A stretch of 64,000 bases of DNA from Actinomycetota bacterium (GTDB lineage Bacteria; Actinomycetota; Thermoleophilia; BMS3ABIN01), in NCBI GenBank assembly GCA_023382335.1, contig JAMCPM010000010.1, positions 1 through 64,000 of the forward strand. Direction: 5' to 3'. Of the stretch, positions 1 to 8,914 are shown one piece after another. Positions within the stretch are counted from its first letter, which is position 1. Every line of letters begins with the position of its first letter. The notes under the pieces were generated by a model that saw nothing but the letters and a program-made list of their open reading frames with translations, was not told the DNA's origin and searched no databases. A program made the translations under genes and the position numbers.

Positions 1-371
<371 letters not shown>

Positions 372-756
372 TTTTGTGGAGTGTTTTATCGAGGAAACAA
401 GAAATGGCTCCGGCGGGAACGAACTTACTGACCTGCCCCCATCATCCTCTCGATACAAACAGCAAGTAAAAATAGATAGCAACGATGGCAACGACGACTG
501 CGCTTAGCAACCAATGCCGAAAGCGAAATTTCATTATCGAAGGCGCAAAAGCTACCAGCGCCAGATCAGGAGATCATTGCCACCCCAAGATTTTCTTTGC
601 GGCTTATTTTTTCCACCAATCAACCAGAGACCATCTGCCACAGTTTTTCCCTGCGCGCTTCCAGTTTTTGGCGCACCCACCGAGGTCGTCAGCGATGCCG
701 AGCATAAGCTCTTTGATCGTTGGTCTATGCGCGGGCAATCAGACCTCCGTTCCAGA
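372..756. other. Intergenic region, no gene recognised
   Basis: Between katG and the DUF2231 gene. Several overlapping open frames of 84-111 codons exist on both strands, but none has a ribosome binding site, recognisable motif or plausible composition. I see no clear terminator or RNA structure. Confidence 0.5.
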
Positions 757-1209
757 CTATCTGTGATGCAGACGGCCGCCAAAGTATCCTTCCCCGGCAG
801 CCCCAAGCAACAGCAGCGCCACGCCGCTAATGTATATGAAATATCCTAAGTCGTAATCAGCAGTAGTGTAATCAATGGGACTGATTAGTTGATAAAGAGT
901 AGTAATAATGCTAATGACAATCATGGAAAAAGCGATTCGGATCTTGTTGAGAAATAGTTTGCCCTTCACTCCGTTATAGCGGTTTTTCCAGGTAAACCAG
1001 CCAGTCGCTGTGGTGGGAACCATTACCAGCGTGCCGGCCACCAAGCTGACAAAGGCAGCCCGGGCAAAGCAAACTTCTTTTGTAATCAGATGCAAGCTCA
1101 TGAATACGAAGGCTCCCAAAAAAGCAGAGATGGGGAAATGTATCATCAACACGTGCCAGTGAATCCGGTACCTGATTAGTGTCTTGCCTTCCGCCGGTTT
1201 GGTGGGCAT
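757..1209 (-). CDS. DUF2231-like four-helix membrane protein
   Basis: A 150-residue integral membrane protein. Near the N-terminus the pattern HWHVLMIHFPISAFLGAF resembles the HP-x-xVHFP signature of the DUF2231 family, whose conserved histidines have been suggested to bind heme or metal; function is unknown. Four hydrophobic segments can be seen at about residues 22-42, 48-70, 90-108 and 122-140, and the polar tail GEGYFGGRLHH also fits the family. The start has only a weak ribosome binding site. It points toward katG on the opposite strand and has no obvious operon partner. Confidence 0.65.
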   Translation of the reverse strand: MPTKPAEGKTLIRYRIHWHVLMIHFPISAFLGAFVFMSLHLITKEVCFARAAFVSLVAGTLVMVPTTATGWFTWKNRYNGVKGKLFLNKIRIAFSMIVISIITTLYQLISPIDYTTADYDLGYFIYISGVALLLLGAAGEGYFGGRLHHR

Positions 1210-1518
1210 CGGGGAGCTAATTTTCGGTCCCTTGGTCGAATAAAGTCATTCGAATGTTGCTGCTCCCGAACTTAACTCAGGAGAAACGGCACGCTAGCGG
1301 GCAAACTGCATTGATTAGCAGCTTGCTGACTATATACCACTGGCATGTCAAACCAAACAACAAAGTTCACTTGCGAGTGCTTCATCGCTCGTTCCAACCG
1401 GCTCAAAATATTAAGCTCCAAGTTCGAATACCGTTGCACCGCCTCTACCATCATTCGCACCCTGCGGATTCAGCTCCCAAGTGCAACACAAGGTCGTTTA
1501 ACAGGCTGACCGGAGTTA
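1210..1518. other. Intergenic region, no gene recognised
   Basis: Separates two minus-strand genes. Short open frames on both strands (92 and 62 codons) look random: no start signals, no motif. I see nothing else that I can support. Confidence 0.4.
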
Positions 1519-2967
1519 TTACACGGCAATGAATGAACCTCTGAGTTCTGCATGAAGGGGACGGTGCACTAATAGATATTTTCGCATCACATCAATAATC
1601 CGTTCAGGCAGATTTTCGCGAATGCGGCCATATTTCTGAGGTACTCCTTGCGGAGTGACGAATGCCGCTGTATAGTTCCGGCCGGGCTGAACCTCTTCAT
1701 TGCCTGCAAACAGTTTTTGAATTCGGTGTCCCGGAGGGTTTTCTATCTTGAAATAGACATTTAGACCGAGACAGCGCTTGACATATCCTCCCATCTGCTG
1801 ATACGGATCGCATGAAAACGTCCGTTCAAGATTCTCCTCCAGCATCGCCCTGATTTCCTCTCCCGTTAGCTCTACTGTTGAGACAGGCGGGTTCATGGGA
1901 ATAATGTTGTAAAGGTCATTCAAGGTTATCTGTCCTGGAACTATTGGTGCGCCGTAGCGCCAGCCATTCGAAAATGCCAATTGCGCCCCCGTGTTTTCGA
2001 GCAGAGTCTGAAGGAGGAAGTTGTCCATAGTAGCTTCCAGCGTTGTGCCCCTGTTGAGCGCTGTGACAGTTTCACCGACAACCTCTGAGAGATCATTCTT
2101 ATAGGGTGCAAGCGCCTGTCTTATCAGTTCATCTACTGTGGGGTCAGGTTGCTTGGCTGCTTCAACCTCAATCAACCGGTGCCGGCAATCTACAATTTGT
2201 CCACTATCCACCTCCAGGTCCAGGCGACCCAAAAAAGAACCATGACAGCCTGACTGTATAACAACAGTTTTCCCATTGAGAGCCGGTTTATAAAGACGGT
2301 TATGGGTGTGGCCGCTGAGACAAATATCTATGCCGCGCACCTCGGACAAAAGCTTCATCTCCTGAGGGAGCCCGAGGTGCGAGACCAAGACAATGAGGTC
2401 CACCTTTTCTTGAGTGCGCAGCACATCGATAATTGGCGGAAGTTCATCCTTGCCCAAGGTAAAGGATATGCCTTCGCTGTAGGAGGGTGGCATGGTCTTG
2501 TCCACGATATTTGAGGCTATCCCTACAAGGCCAATCCGTAATCCGCCGATCTCTTTTACGACATATGACTGAAAGACCGGCTTGTTTGTCTCTTTATCGT
2601 AAACATTGTTTGCCAGCATCGGGTATTCAAGCTCAGCGACCCGTTGCTGGAATACCTTTGGGCCATAAGCAAATTCCCAGTGAGCTGTCATGGCATCAAG
2701 TCCCAATGAATTCAAGATAGGAATCAAAGCCTGGCCCTGTGTGTTCAGGGCGGGATAAGTGCCGTGAATGGTATCGCCGCAGTCGCAAAAGAGAATGCGC
2801 CCCCGGCCCTCAGCCCGAATCTGTTTTACGATGGCGGCGATGCGGGCGTAACCTCCCGCAGGACGGTACACAGCGCGGGCGCCCTGCCAGAACATTTCCG
2901 GGTGTAAATCAAAATAGGCGTGGCTGTCGTTCATTTGAACTATTGTGAACTTGTTGCTCCCGCTCAT
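1519..2967 (-). CDS. SoxB/5'-nucleotidase-like metallophosphoesterase
   Basis: 482 residues. Two-domain architecture of the UshA/SoxB superfamily: calcineurin-like metallophosphoesterase (about 1-290) and 5'-nucleotidase C-terminal domain (about 305-480). Metal ligand motifs are visible: NDSH (D14, H16), GDT (D65), SHLG (H197) and GHTH (H220, H222). The usual GNHE motif reads AHWEFAYG (H96-W97-E98), a variant I associate with SoxB thiosulfohydrolases rather than with nucleotidases. Unlike SoxB it has no Tat or Sec signal peptide and is shorter than the roughly 560 residues usual there, so it is probably cytoplasmic. GGGGAG precedes the ATG. It is divergent from a TauE/SafE exporter, which suggests sulfur chemistry, but nucleotidase or another phosphoesterase activity cannot be excluded. 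Confidence 0.75.
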   Translation of the reverse strand: MSGSNKFTIVQMNDSHAYFDLHPEMFWQGARAVYRPAGGYARIAAIVKQIRAEGRGRILFCDCGDTIHGTYPALNTQGQALIPILNSLGLDAMTAHWEFAYGPKVFQQRVAELEYPMLANNVYDKETNKPVFQSYVVKEIGGLRIGLVGIASNIVDKTMPPSYSEGISFTLGKDELPPIIDVLRTQEKVDLIVLVSHLGLPQEMKLLSEVRGIDICLSGHTHNRLYKPALNGKTVVIQSGCHGSFLGRLDLEVDSGQIVDCRHRLIEVEAAKQPDPTVDELIRQALAPYKNDLSEVVGETVTALNRGTTLEATMDNFLLQTLLENTGAQLAFSNGWRYGAPIVPGQITLNDLYNIIPMNPPVSTVELTGEEIRAMLEENLERTFSCDPYQQMGGYVKRCLGLNVYFKIENPPGHRIQKLFAGNEEVQPGRNYTAAFVTPQGVPQKYGRIRENLPERIIDVMRKYLLVHRPLHAELRGSFIAV

Positions 2968-3049
2968 CCCTCTCCCCTCATTTCCGTTAGTTCATTGTGT
3001 CCTTTTGGGGAATTCAACCAGCGCAAATTAGGAACCGAACATAGGCAAA

Positions 3050-3077
3050 GTGTCAGGTATAAAGCAAAAAGTATTAT
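3050..3077 (+). promoter_or_regulatory. Putative promoter giving a near-leaderless mRNA
   Basis: GTGTCA (3050-3055), 16 bp, then TATTAT (3072-3077). The ATG of the TauE-like gene follows 9 bp after the -10 hexamer and no Shine-Dalgarno sequence is present, so the transcript may be leaderless. The -35 match is partial. Confidence 0.35.
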
Positions 3078-3086
3078 AGTCTGTCC

Positions 3087-3842
3087 ATGAACTTCGTTGC
3101 CATTATCATCGGTGCTGTTACCGGTTTCGTTTCCGCTTTTTTTGGCATTGGCGGGAGCAGTATTGACACACCTGTTATCAGGACTTTCCTGGGTCTCCCG
3201 CCGCTGCAGTCGCTGGCAACGCCCCTGCCTCTCACCGTGCTCACCGCCTCCATTGCCATGTTTGCTTATCGCAAGGGGCGTCTGGCAGATTATCGCATCA
3301 CTGGCTTGAGCCTGATAACAGCGGTGCCCGGGGTAGTGTTTGGTTCATTACTGACCGCCTATATTCCCGGCCAGTTCCTGATGCTGCTGACCGCGGTGGT
3401 GCTGGCTCTCGTGGGGATAGATTTTATCGTCAAGGATTTCACAGAAAAAACCCTGGTAATCAGCAAGCCAAGAAAGAGAGTGCCCGCCTGGCAGATTTTA
3501 CTGGTGGCCGGATTCATCAGCATTCTGTCAGGCGTACTTGCCAATGGCGGTGGAATTTTCTTCGTCCCGGCGTTTGTTGTGCTTTTTCGCCTGCGGATAA
3601 AGGAGGCAATCGCCACCTCATTGCCGCTGGTGCTGATCCTGGCGCTGCCCGGAAGCGCCGTTCAACTAGCCCTGGGTCACGTGGACCTGGCGACGATGGC
3701 GATGATGGCGATCGGCGTTGTTCCGATGGCCTTTATCGGCGCCAAGCTGGACATCCACACCCGATCAAAGATGGTTATGCTCCTTTATGGTGTGGTTATG
3801 CTTGTTTTTGCCGTCTATTTCTTTATCAGCCAATTAAGATAA
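3087..3842 (+). CDS. TauE/SafE-family sulfite/anion exporter
   Basis: 251 residues, about eight transmembrane helices arranged as two homologous halves. Each half carries the glycine-rich family motif: FFGIGGSSIDTPVI near residue 20 and GVLANGGGIFFVPAF near residue 150. Members of the family are thought to export sulfite, sulfonates or related anions across the cytoplasmic membrane; substrate cannot be read from sequence. The gene is divergent from the SoxB-like phosphoesterase with about 120 bp between starts, so the two may share a regulatory region. There is no ribosome binding site; see the promoter entry just upstream. Confidence 0.85.
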   Translation: MNFVAIIIGAVTGFVSAFFGIGGSSIDTPVIRTFLGLPPLQSLATPLPLTVLTASIAMFAYRKGRLADYRITGLSLITAVPGVVFGSLLTAYIPGQFLMLLTAVVLALVGIDFIVKDFTEKTLVISKPRKRVPAWQILLVAGFISILSGVLANGGGIFFVPAFVVLFRLRIKEAIATSLPLVLILALPGSAVQLALGHVDLATMAMMAIGVVPMAFIGAKLDIHTRSKMVMLLYGVVMLVFAVYFFISQLR

Positions 3843-3925
3843 TGAAAAGGCGCCTCTGCCTTAATCCGTTGCGCCTAGCCGAGGCTGGGCTAATATCTGC
3901 TTTTACGAGTGCGGAAGGCGATTGA

Positions 3926-4774
3926 TTGAAAGTAATACCTGCATTGCTCATTTGCGCTGCCTTGCTGTTGGCAGGCTGTGGTTGCAGCAGCAGCGACACA
4001 TCGTCTGAACCTGGGACCGTTACGGCGCCGAAGGGCAGCACAACCGGCGCCTGGTACCGTCCGCCGCTGGACGTCACCTGGCAATGGCAGTTAAAAGGAA
4101 AGGTCAATACTGCATACGCCGCGGAGATCTACGACATCGATCTGTTTGATTCATCAGAGCCCCTGATCGATTCGATCCAGGCATCGGGAAGAAAGGTCAT
4201 ATGTTACTTCTCCGCCGGTTCTTTTGAGGCCTGGCGTCCCGATGCGTCCGAATTCTCACCAAATGAAATTGGCAGCGTCCTGGCGGGGTGGGAGAATGAG
4301 AAGTGGCTGGATATTCGTTCGCCAAATGTCCGCCGGATAATGCAGAAGCGCCTCGATCTGGCGGCACAAAAAGGATGTGATGGTGTTGAGCCTGACAACG
4401 TGGACGGTTACGCCAATGACTCCGGATTCGACTTAACCGCCAGCGACCAGCTGGCATTCAACCGTTTTATTGCTGGCGAGGCGCATGCAAGGGGCCTGTC
4501 CGCGGGGCTTAAGAATGATCTCAATCAGGTTGACCAGCTGGTTGAATATTTCGATTTCAGTGTCAACGAACAGTGTCACGAGTTCGACGAGTGCGATCTT
4601 CTGGCGCCGTTTGCCGGAGCCGGAAAACCGGTTTTGAACGCGGAGTACGAAGTGGAGTTGACCACAAACGCTGCGGCGCGGCAGTCACTCTGTGACGTAG
4701 CCGCCGCGGAAAATTTCAGTACCTTGGTCCTGCCGATTGCGCTCGACGACTCCTTCCGCTATGCCTGCACATGA
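3926..4774 (+). CDS. GH114-type polygalactosaminidase-like lipoprotein
   Basis: 282 residues from a TTG start preceded by GGAAGG. The N-terminus is a lipoprotein signal with lipobox LLAGC (Cys 17), so the protein is anchored outside the membrane. The rest fits the GH114 (endo-alpha-1,4-polygalactosaminidase) barrel: WQWQLKGKVN, YDIDLFD, KVICYFSAGS, the VEPDNVDGY block with candidate catalytic acids, and NEQCHEFDEC. Enzymes of this family cut galactosamine-rich exopolysaccharide, as in biofilm matrix. It stands alone with a strong terminator about 20 bp after its stop. An alternative start or a different carbohydrate substrate is possible. Confidence 0.8.
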   Translation: MKVIPALLICAALLLAGCGCSSSDTSSEPGTVTAPKGSTTGAWYRPPLDVTWQWQLKGKVNTAYAAEIYDIDLFDSSEPLIDSIQASGRKVICYFSAGSFEAWRPDASEFSPNEIGSVLAGWENEKWLDIRSPNVRRIMQKRLDLAAQKGCDGVEPDNVDGYANDSGFDLTASDQLAFNRFIAGEAHARGLSAGLKNDLNQVDQLVEYFDFSVNEQCHEFDECDLLAPFAGAGKPVLNAEYEVELTTNAAARQSLCDVAAAENFSTLVLPIALDDSFRYACT

Positions 4775-4793
4775 AAACAACGGTTTAACTTTT

Positions 4794-4828
4794 GGGAAAT
4801 GTCTTGAGAGAGACATTTTTTCGTTCCC
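4794..4828 (+). terminator. Rho-independent terminator after the GH114 gene
   Basis: AAATGTCT (4797-4804) pairs with AGACATTT (4811-4818) around a 6-base loop, running into six T; an outer GGGAA/TTCCC pair (4794-4798, 4824-4828) could extend the stem. Confidence 0.75.
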
Positions 4829-4963
4829 GGAAACTCGATTGCCGGTGCGACTCGAAATTTCGTGCCTCGCGATGTTAGCATGGCAGAATTGCCTGTGTGT
4901 TTAAGCGGGGGGCTTCCAGCCAAAGGCTAACCTGCGTTATCCATATAATCCAGAAAGGATTCC

Positions 4964-5773
4964 ATGATGGAAATTGAAGCAACCACGATTGAATTGCTTG
5001 CCAGGATCAGGGAAAAAGCCCCACTTATTCACAACATCACCAATTTTGTGGTCATGAACAGCTCCGCCAATATCCTGCTGGCGGTCGGCGCCTCTCCGGT
5101 CATGGCTCACTGTCAGGCGGAAGTCGAAGAGATGACCTCCATGGCCGGCGCCCTGGTGCTCAACATCGGCACCATTCAGGAGGATTGGCTCGACTCCATG
5201 ATCCTTGCCGCCCAGACCGCGAATTCGGTCGGCATTCCCGTGATCGTCGACCCCGTCGGATCGGGAGCCACCAGGCTCCGTACGGGCGCCGTAAAAAAAA
5301 TAATGGAAAACTCTGCAATCTCCGTCCTGCGGGGAAATTGTTCGGAGGTTCTTTCGTTGGGATCAGATGAGATTAAAACCAAGGGAGTAGATTCTTCCCT
5401 GTCGATGTCCGACCAGATCGTCGAAGCCGCCAGACAAATGGCAATTGAGCAGAAATGTGTTATTGCGATTTCCGGCGAAGAGGATTGCATCACCGATGGC
5501 GAAATGGTTTTTCGCGTGAGTAACGGTCAGCCAATAATGACCAAGGTAACAGGCGGCGGTTGTGGACTCTCGGCGGTGACCGCAGCTTTTTGCGCTGTGG
5601 CGGATGGCGGCCTAGCTTCCGCAACGGCCGCGGCTTTCGGATATTACGGCGTATGCGCCGACCTGGCGGTGGAGACGAGCGATAAACCGGCGAGCTTCGA
5701 GGTCGCATTCGTCGATCAGCTATATTCAATCGGGGACGAAGAGATCCGGAAGTATCTGAAGATTAAAGGCTAG
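4964..5773 (+). CDS. thiM: Hydroxyethylthiazole kinase ThiM
   Basis: 269 residues, the usual length for the family. It phosphorylates 4-methyl-5-(2-hydroxyethyl)thiazole so that salvaged thiazole can be joined to the pyrimidine to make thiamine phosphate. Visible signatures are LIHNITNFVVMN near the N-terminus, the segment GALVLNIGT, VIVDPVGSGATRLR, ILRGN-like SVLRGNCSEV and the catalytic glycine-rich loop KVTGGGCGLSAVTAAF near residue 195 with its Cys. AGAAAGG lies upstream of paired ATG codons; the first is used here. No other thiamine genes are adjacent, and I could not find a TPP riboswitch in front of it. Confidence 0.95.
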   Translation: MMEIEATTIELLARIREKAPLIHNITNFVVMNSSANILLAVGASPVMAHCQAEVEEMTSMAGALVLNIGTIQEDWLDSMILAAQTANSVGIPVIVDPVGSGATRLRTGAVKKIMENSAISVLRGNCSEVLSLGSDEIKTKGVDSSLSMSDQIVEAARQMAIEQKCVIAISGEEDCITDGEMVFRVSNGQPIMTKVTGGGCGLSAVTAAFCAVADGGLASATAAAFGYYGVCADLAVETSDKPASFEVAFVDQLYSIGDEEIRKYLKIKG

Positions 5774-5874
5774 CACGTCATTACAGCTATGCGTCAGAGG
5801 TGCATAATCATTTTGCGGATCATTGTTCACCAGGTTGAGGTAGATTTGCTAATGAGGAATCCAAGGAGGCAACA

Positions 5875-6474
5875 ATGACCGGCGATGAGCCAAACGACCA
5901 AAACAGCCAGGGCAAGGGCCATGACCCCAAAAACCATGACCGCCGCTTTCACGGCCAACCGGAGCGTTTGCGCTCTGCCGAGAGGTTGGTGCTACTGGAT
6001 GTGGAGCGGGTAGTTTCCCTGAGCCTGGAAGGCCTTGAAGCTCGTAGCGCTCTGGACGTGGGCTGCGGCACGGGTCTGTTCACCGAGGCATTCATTAATA
6101 AGGGCGTGGACACGACGGGAGTTGACGTCAATGCAGAAATGTTAGTCATCGCCCGCAATGAGGTGCCGTCGGCTCAATTCCGTGAAGCTTCGGCGGAAAA
6201 GCTGCCCTTTAATGCTGGTGTCTTTGATCTGGTGTTTTTCGGTCACCTGCTGCACGAAACCGATGAGCCACTGGAGGCTCTAAAGGAGGCGCATCGGGTG
6301 GCAATAGCCAGGGTCGTGGTGCTGGAATGGCCTTACCGGCATGAAGAGCAGGGGCCACCGCTGGCGCACCGGCTTCGGCCGGAGGTGATTGAGGATCTTG
6401 CCCGCCAGGCGGGGTTTAGTATGGCAGAGCACATACAGCTTAAGCACGTGGACCTCTTCCGGCTGCGGCCCTGA
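5875..6474 (+). CDS. Class I SAM-dependent methyltransferase
   Basis: 199 residues with a strong AAGGAGG before the ATG. Motif I of the SAM-binding Rossmann fold is LDVGCGTGLFTEAF (near residue 60), followed by the acidic GVDVNAEML, and the UbiE/COQ5-like FDLVFFGHLLHETDEPLEALKEAHRV block. The histidine- and asparagine-rich first 25 residues are probably disordered. Substrate unknown; the pattern resembles small-molecule methyltransferases of the Methyltransf_11 group. No operon partner: the next gene is on the other strand. Confidence 0.85.
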   Translation: MTGDEPNDQNSQGKGHDPKNHDRRFHGQPERLRSAERLVLLDVERVVSLSLEGLEARSALDVGCGTGLFTEAFINKGVDTTGVDVNAEMLVIARNEVPSAQFREASAEKLPFNAGVFDLVFFGHLLHETDEPLEALKEAHRVAIARVVVLEWPYRHEEQGPPLAHRLRPEVIEDLARQAGFSMAEHIQLKHVDLFRLRP

Positions 6475-6679
6475 CCTGTAAGGAACGTTTCATGAATAAA
6501 GGCGAAAGCCCATTGCGCCGACGCGAACCGCGGGGCCAGGTCAGCGGTCGATAGAAGCCTTGCTAAAGAATTCGACGGGAAAGAGTTCCAGCCATCGGAC
6601 GGATCAGAGAAGTCCTTATGTGGCCAGAGCTCGTTTCCCGTGAGTTCTGTAACGTTAAGTTTAAGCCCGCAAACGCACC

Positions 6680-6814
6680 TTACGGTGCAGGTGGTGGCGG
6701 GACATACACGCTACACTGCCACTCTGGGCATTCGAAGGTTATCTCCTTCAGGTCACAGTGCTTGATCAGTTCTGGCTTTGCATAGGATTGGGACTTAGCT
6801 TTTTTGTTTTTCAT
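6680..6814 (-). CDS. 44-residue RiPP-precursor-like peptide with lasso-type leader motif
   Basis: ATG at 6814 with GGAGG six bases upstream, TAA at 6680. The leader contains Y11, P14, L16 and T26 in exactly the spacing of the YxxPxLxxxGxxxxxT motif that RRE (PqqD-like) proteins recognise in lasso-peptide leaders; the Gly position is C20. The presumed core after T26 is FECPEWQC then SVYV and a PPPPAP tail, with two cysteines six residues apart and a Trp between. It lacks the acidic residue at core position 7-9 required for a lasso ring, so another modification is likelier. It lies 46 bp downstream of a surface-protein gene on the same strand. No maturation enzyme is adjacent; the nearest candidate is the radical SAM/SPASM enzyme 20 kb away. 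The family assignment is inference from the motif. Confidence 0.6.
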   Translation of the reverse strand: MKNKKAKSQSYAKPELIKHCDLKEITFECPEWQCSVYVPPPPAP

Positions 6815-6860
6815 TGCAAGCCTCCGAATTAACAGTCTGTCAATTTTGCATTAAGTGCTT

Positions 6861-8375
6861 CTAGGGATACGTGTACAACAAGCCTCCTCCGCAGGCATCC
6901 TCAGCTGTACCCGAATTGCTGGTGCTGAATGAGGAGACGTTAGCCGGCACCGTGTATTTGAGCACATACAAAGCTGATGAGCCGCCGCCGGCTATATCGC
7001 CCAGGCTAACAGGCAACTGCCCCATTTCGGGCATTACTCCATTGGACGCCTGAGAGTCGATGATCATAACATTATATGCCGTTACAAGCCCCAGATTGTT
7101 TACGCTGTAAGCCACACTTAGGCTTCGCGCCACATAGTTGGCGTAACTTCCCCAATAAACGTTTTGCCTGCTAAGCGTGAGGATAGGCCGTAACGGCGGC
7201 ACATTGATAGATCTGTTGGCTTCCAGGCCGATACCCGACACCGAATATGTCCAGTCACCCGCACATTGAGCCCGCACGCTCCAGGAGGTGAGGCCCGTTT
7301 CCCCGGGGGCGATGCTGGGTATCGTATGCGTCGCGACTTCGCCAGGCGGAAGTTCGAGGCCGGCAGGAAGCGTCAGCGTCAACGGTACATCGGTCATGGC
7401 AGTATCGGTATTATTAGCCACGTAAGCTGTAACCGTGAACGGGTTGGGCGACCAATCGCTACCAGCGTTTGTCAGATTCACGGGTCCAGTGATGCTAAGA
7501 GCCGCCGTCCCGCTGACCGTGCCGAGTCCGTAATATGTCAACAAGTCACGTGTCCCCCCGGGCGCAAGCGAAACAGGGTTCCACCACACGGTCGCCGCGC
7601 TGTCACCAGTAACCGGGTTTCCGGGAGTTACAGTATAGTCCCAACTTGTGCCCACTATACCCGGCCAAGTTGTAAGGGCAAACCGGTCAGGGGTAGTGGC
7701 CCCTCCGCCTCTGAGCGTGCCCTGAGCCACTATGTCGGGATTGGAAAGGTCATAGAATGCCTGCCAGTAATCCGGGATAGCGATTCCCGTGAAGTCCATT
7801 TCCGTGGTCACGTCTCCGACGCCGGGAACGCGGAAAGGCGCGCCGTCATTATTATTCAACATCGTATCGACCATCACGCGGACCCCAACATCGTGCGGCA
7901 CGGCGTCAAGATTGCTGACGGTGTATTTGTACATGCCCGTGTCCGGCCTGCCGGTGGAAGTTCCGTTAACTATCTGCAGAGTCTGCGTGACCCTCACACC
8001 CGCGCACTCCGCGACGGATTCGTTGACCAGGTCAGGCATATCGGTAGGAGGCTGAACCAGCGGGCATCCGTCTCCGTTTCCATAAATGTAATCAGCACCA
8101 TCAACCCTGACGGTTGTAAATGAGGTCCCTGGGCTATTAGGCCAGGCGTAGCTGATATTAAAGCTGCTGCCGGCAATTATGCCGGTTGCGCCGCTGTTGA
8201 ATCTGCCATCGGATCCCACCTGGATGGCCAGATAATCATTACTTGGATCGGCCGCCACCTGCGATCCTGCTGGCGGCGTCTTGGCAGCCAACGCGGTAAC
8301 ACCTCCAGCCATTAACATGCTGGTAACAATTGCAGCAAGCAACAATAACATTCTGGTACAAAGTCGACCTTTCAT
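6861..8375 (-). CDS. Secreted surface protein with CARDB/DUF11-like domain
   Basis: 504 residues when started at the ATG at 8375, which has GGGGAG eight bases upstream; a longer in-frame start 39 bases earlier lacks one. An N-terminal signal peptide (KGRLCTRMLLLLAAIV...ALAAK) exports the protein. Residues about 45-290 are rich in beta-strand, Gly, Thr and Pro and match nothing I can name; residues about 300-385 look like an immunoglobulin-like CARDB/DUF11 module (LTNAGSDW, TLPAGLELPPGE, IPSIAPGETG). A further beta-rich segment ends the protein. No sortase motif, S-layer domain or C-terminal membrane anchor is visible. Probably an extracellular adhesion or structural protein. The small Cys peptide follows on the same strand and may be co-transcribed. 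Confidence 0.7.
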   Translation of the reverse strand: MKGRLCTRMLLLLAAIVTSMLMAGGVTALAAKTPPAGSQVAADPSNDYLAIQVGSDGRFNSGATGIIAGSSFNISYAWPNSPGTSFTTVRVDGADYIYGNGDGCPLVQPPTDMPDLVNESVAECAGVRVTQTLQIVNGTSTGRPDTGMYKYTVSNLDAVPHDVGVRVMVDTMLNNNDGAPFRVPGVGDVTTEMDFTGIAIPDYWQAFYDLSNPDIVAQGTLRGGGATTPDRFALTTWPGIVGTSWDYTVTPGNPVTGDSAATVWWNPVSLAPGGTRDLLTYYGLGTVSGTAALSITGPVNLTNAGSDWSPNPFTVTAYVANNTDTAMTDVPLTLTLPAGLELPPGEVATHTIPSIAPGETGLTSWSVRAQCAGDWTYSVSGIGLEANRSINVPPLRPILTLSRQNVYWGSYANYVARSLSVAYSVNNLGLVTAYNVMIIDSQASNGVMPEMGQLPVSLGDIAGGGSSALYVLKYTVPANVSSFSTSNSGTAEDACGGGLLYTYP

Positions 8376-8914
8376 TTTGATCTCCCCTCTTTCGCGTGCA
8401 TTACCTGAATGCAAATTTTGATAATAAAAAAGCGGGTTCCCCTTACTTCAATTTCATTGGCTACCGAAGTGTAACAATCATTTCCAATTAGCATCGCTCA
8501 CCCTTCTTGCTAAGTACATCCACTTTATATTTCTGAATGTCACCTTGTCAGAAACAGACGAGAGTCCTTACAAAAAAGCAGCCGCGAAATACTACGCCTT
8601 TCTTTGTTTCTCCCTCCTTTTTTAAAAGAAGTTAATAATACTGATGTTATGTAAAATGTCAATTGAAAATGTTGACTATCAGACATAGTTATATATAATA
8701 ATTATGGTCTTATATCAGATGTAACAAAGCAATCTCTTCCCGGACAGTAGCCCCGCGTTGTTTAAGGCGTTATTTCATGCCGACGGATTCAACTTCAGAG
8801 CACTATGCTAATAAGGACGGTAATCTTCTGAAGGGCAGTATTCAAACGAATTCCCGAGTGCTTAACGTGCGGCGAAGAGAATCGACTTCGAAAGCCTGAA
8901 ATAATATAAAGCCA
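8376..8914. other. AT-rich divergent intergenic region
   Basis: About 540 bases between the minus-strand surface-protein gene and a plus-strand lipoprotein. Clearly more AT-rich than its surroundings at 8600-8720. It holds a good plus-strand promoter (separate entry) whose start lies about 210 bases before the lipoprotein ATG. A 40-codon frame at 8777-8899 has no ribosome binding site and I do not call it. Confidence 0.5.
8672..8699 (+). promoter_or_regulatory. Sigma-70-type promoter
   Basis: TTGACT (8672-8677), 16 bp spacer, TATAAT (8694-8699). The nearest downstream gene starts at 8915, so there is a 5' leader of about 210 bases or an unrecognised small RNA. Confidence 0.55.

Noticed and set aside
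485-849. Open frames of 93 and 111 codons between katG and the DUF2231 gene
   Set aside because: No ribosome binding site, random-looking composition, and overlap with the better-supported minus-strand gene.
4830-4963. Possible TPP riboswitch before thiM
   Set aside because: Fragments such as CCTGCGTTATCC look superficially similar, but the CUGAGA element and the conserved order of the THI box are missing.
6680-6814. Classic lasso peptide precursor
   Set aside because: Leader motif fits, but the core has no acidic residue at ring-closing positions 7-9 and no lasso cyclase or protease genes are nearby; kept only as a general RiPP-like peptide.
8777-8899. 40-codon frame downstream of the 8.7-kb promoter
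   Set aside because: No ribosome binding site and composition like the surrounding non-coding DNA.
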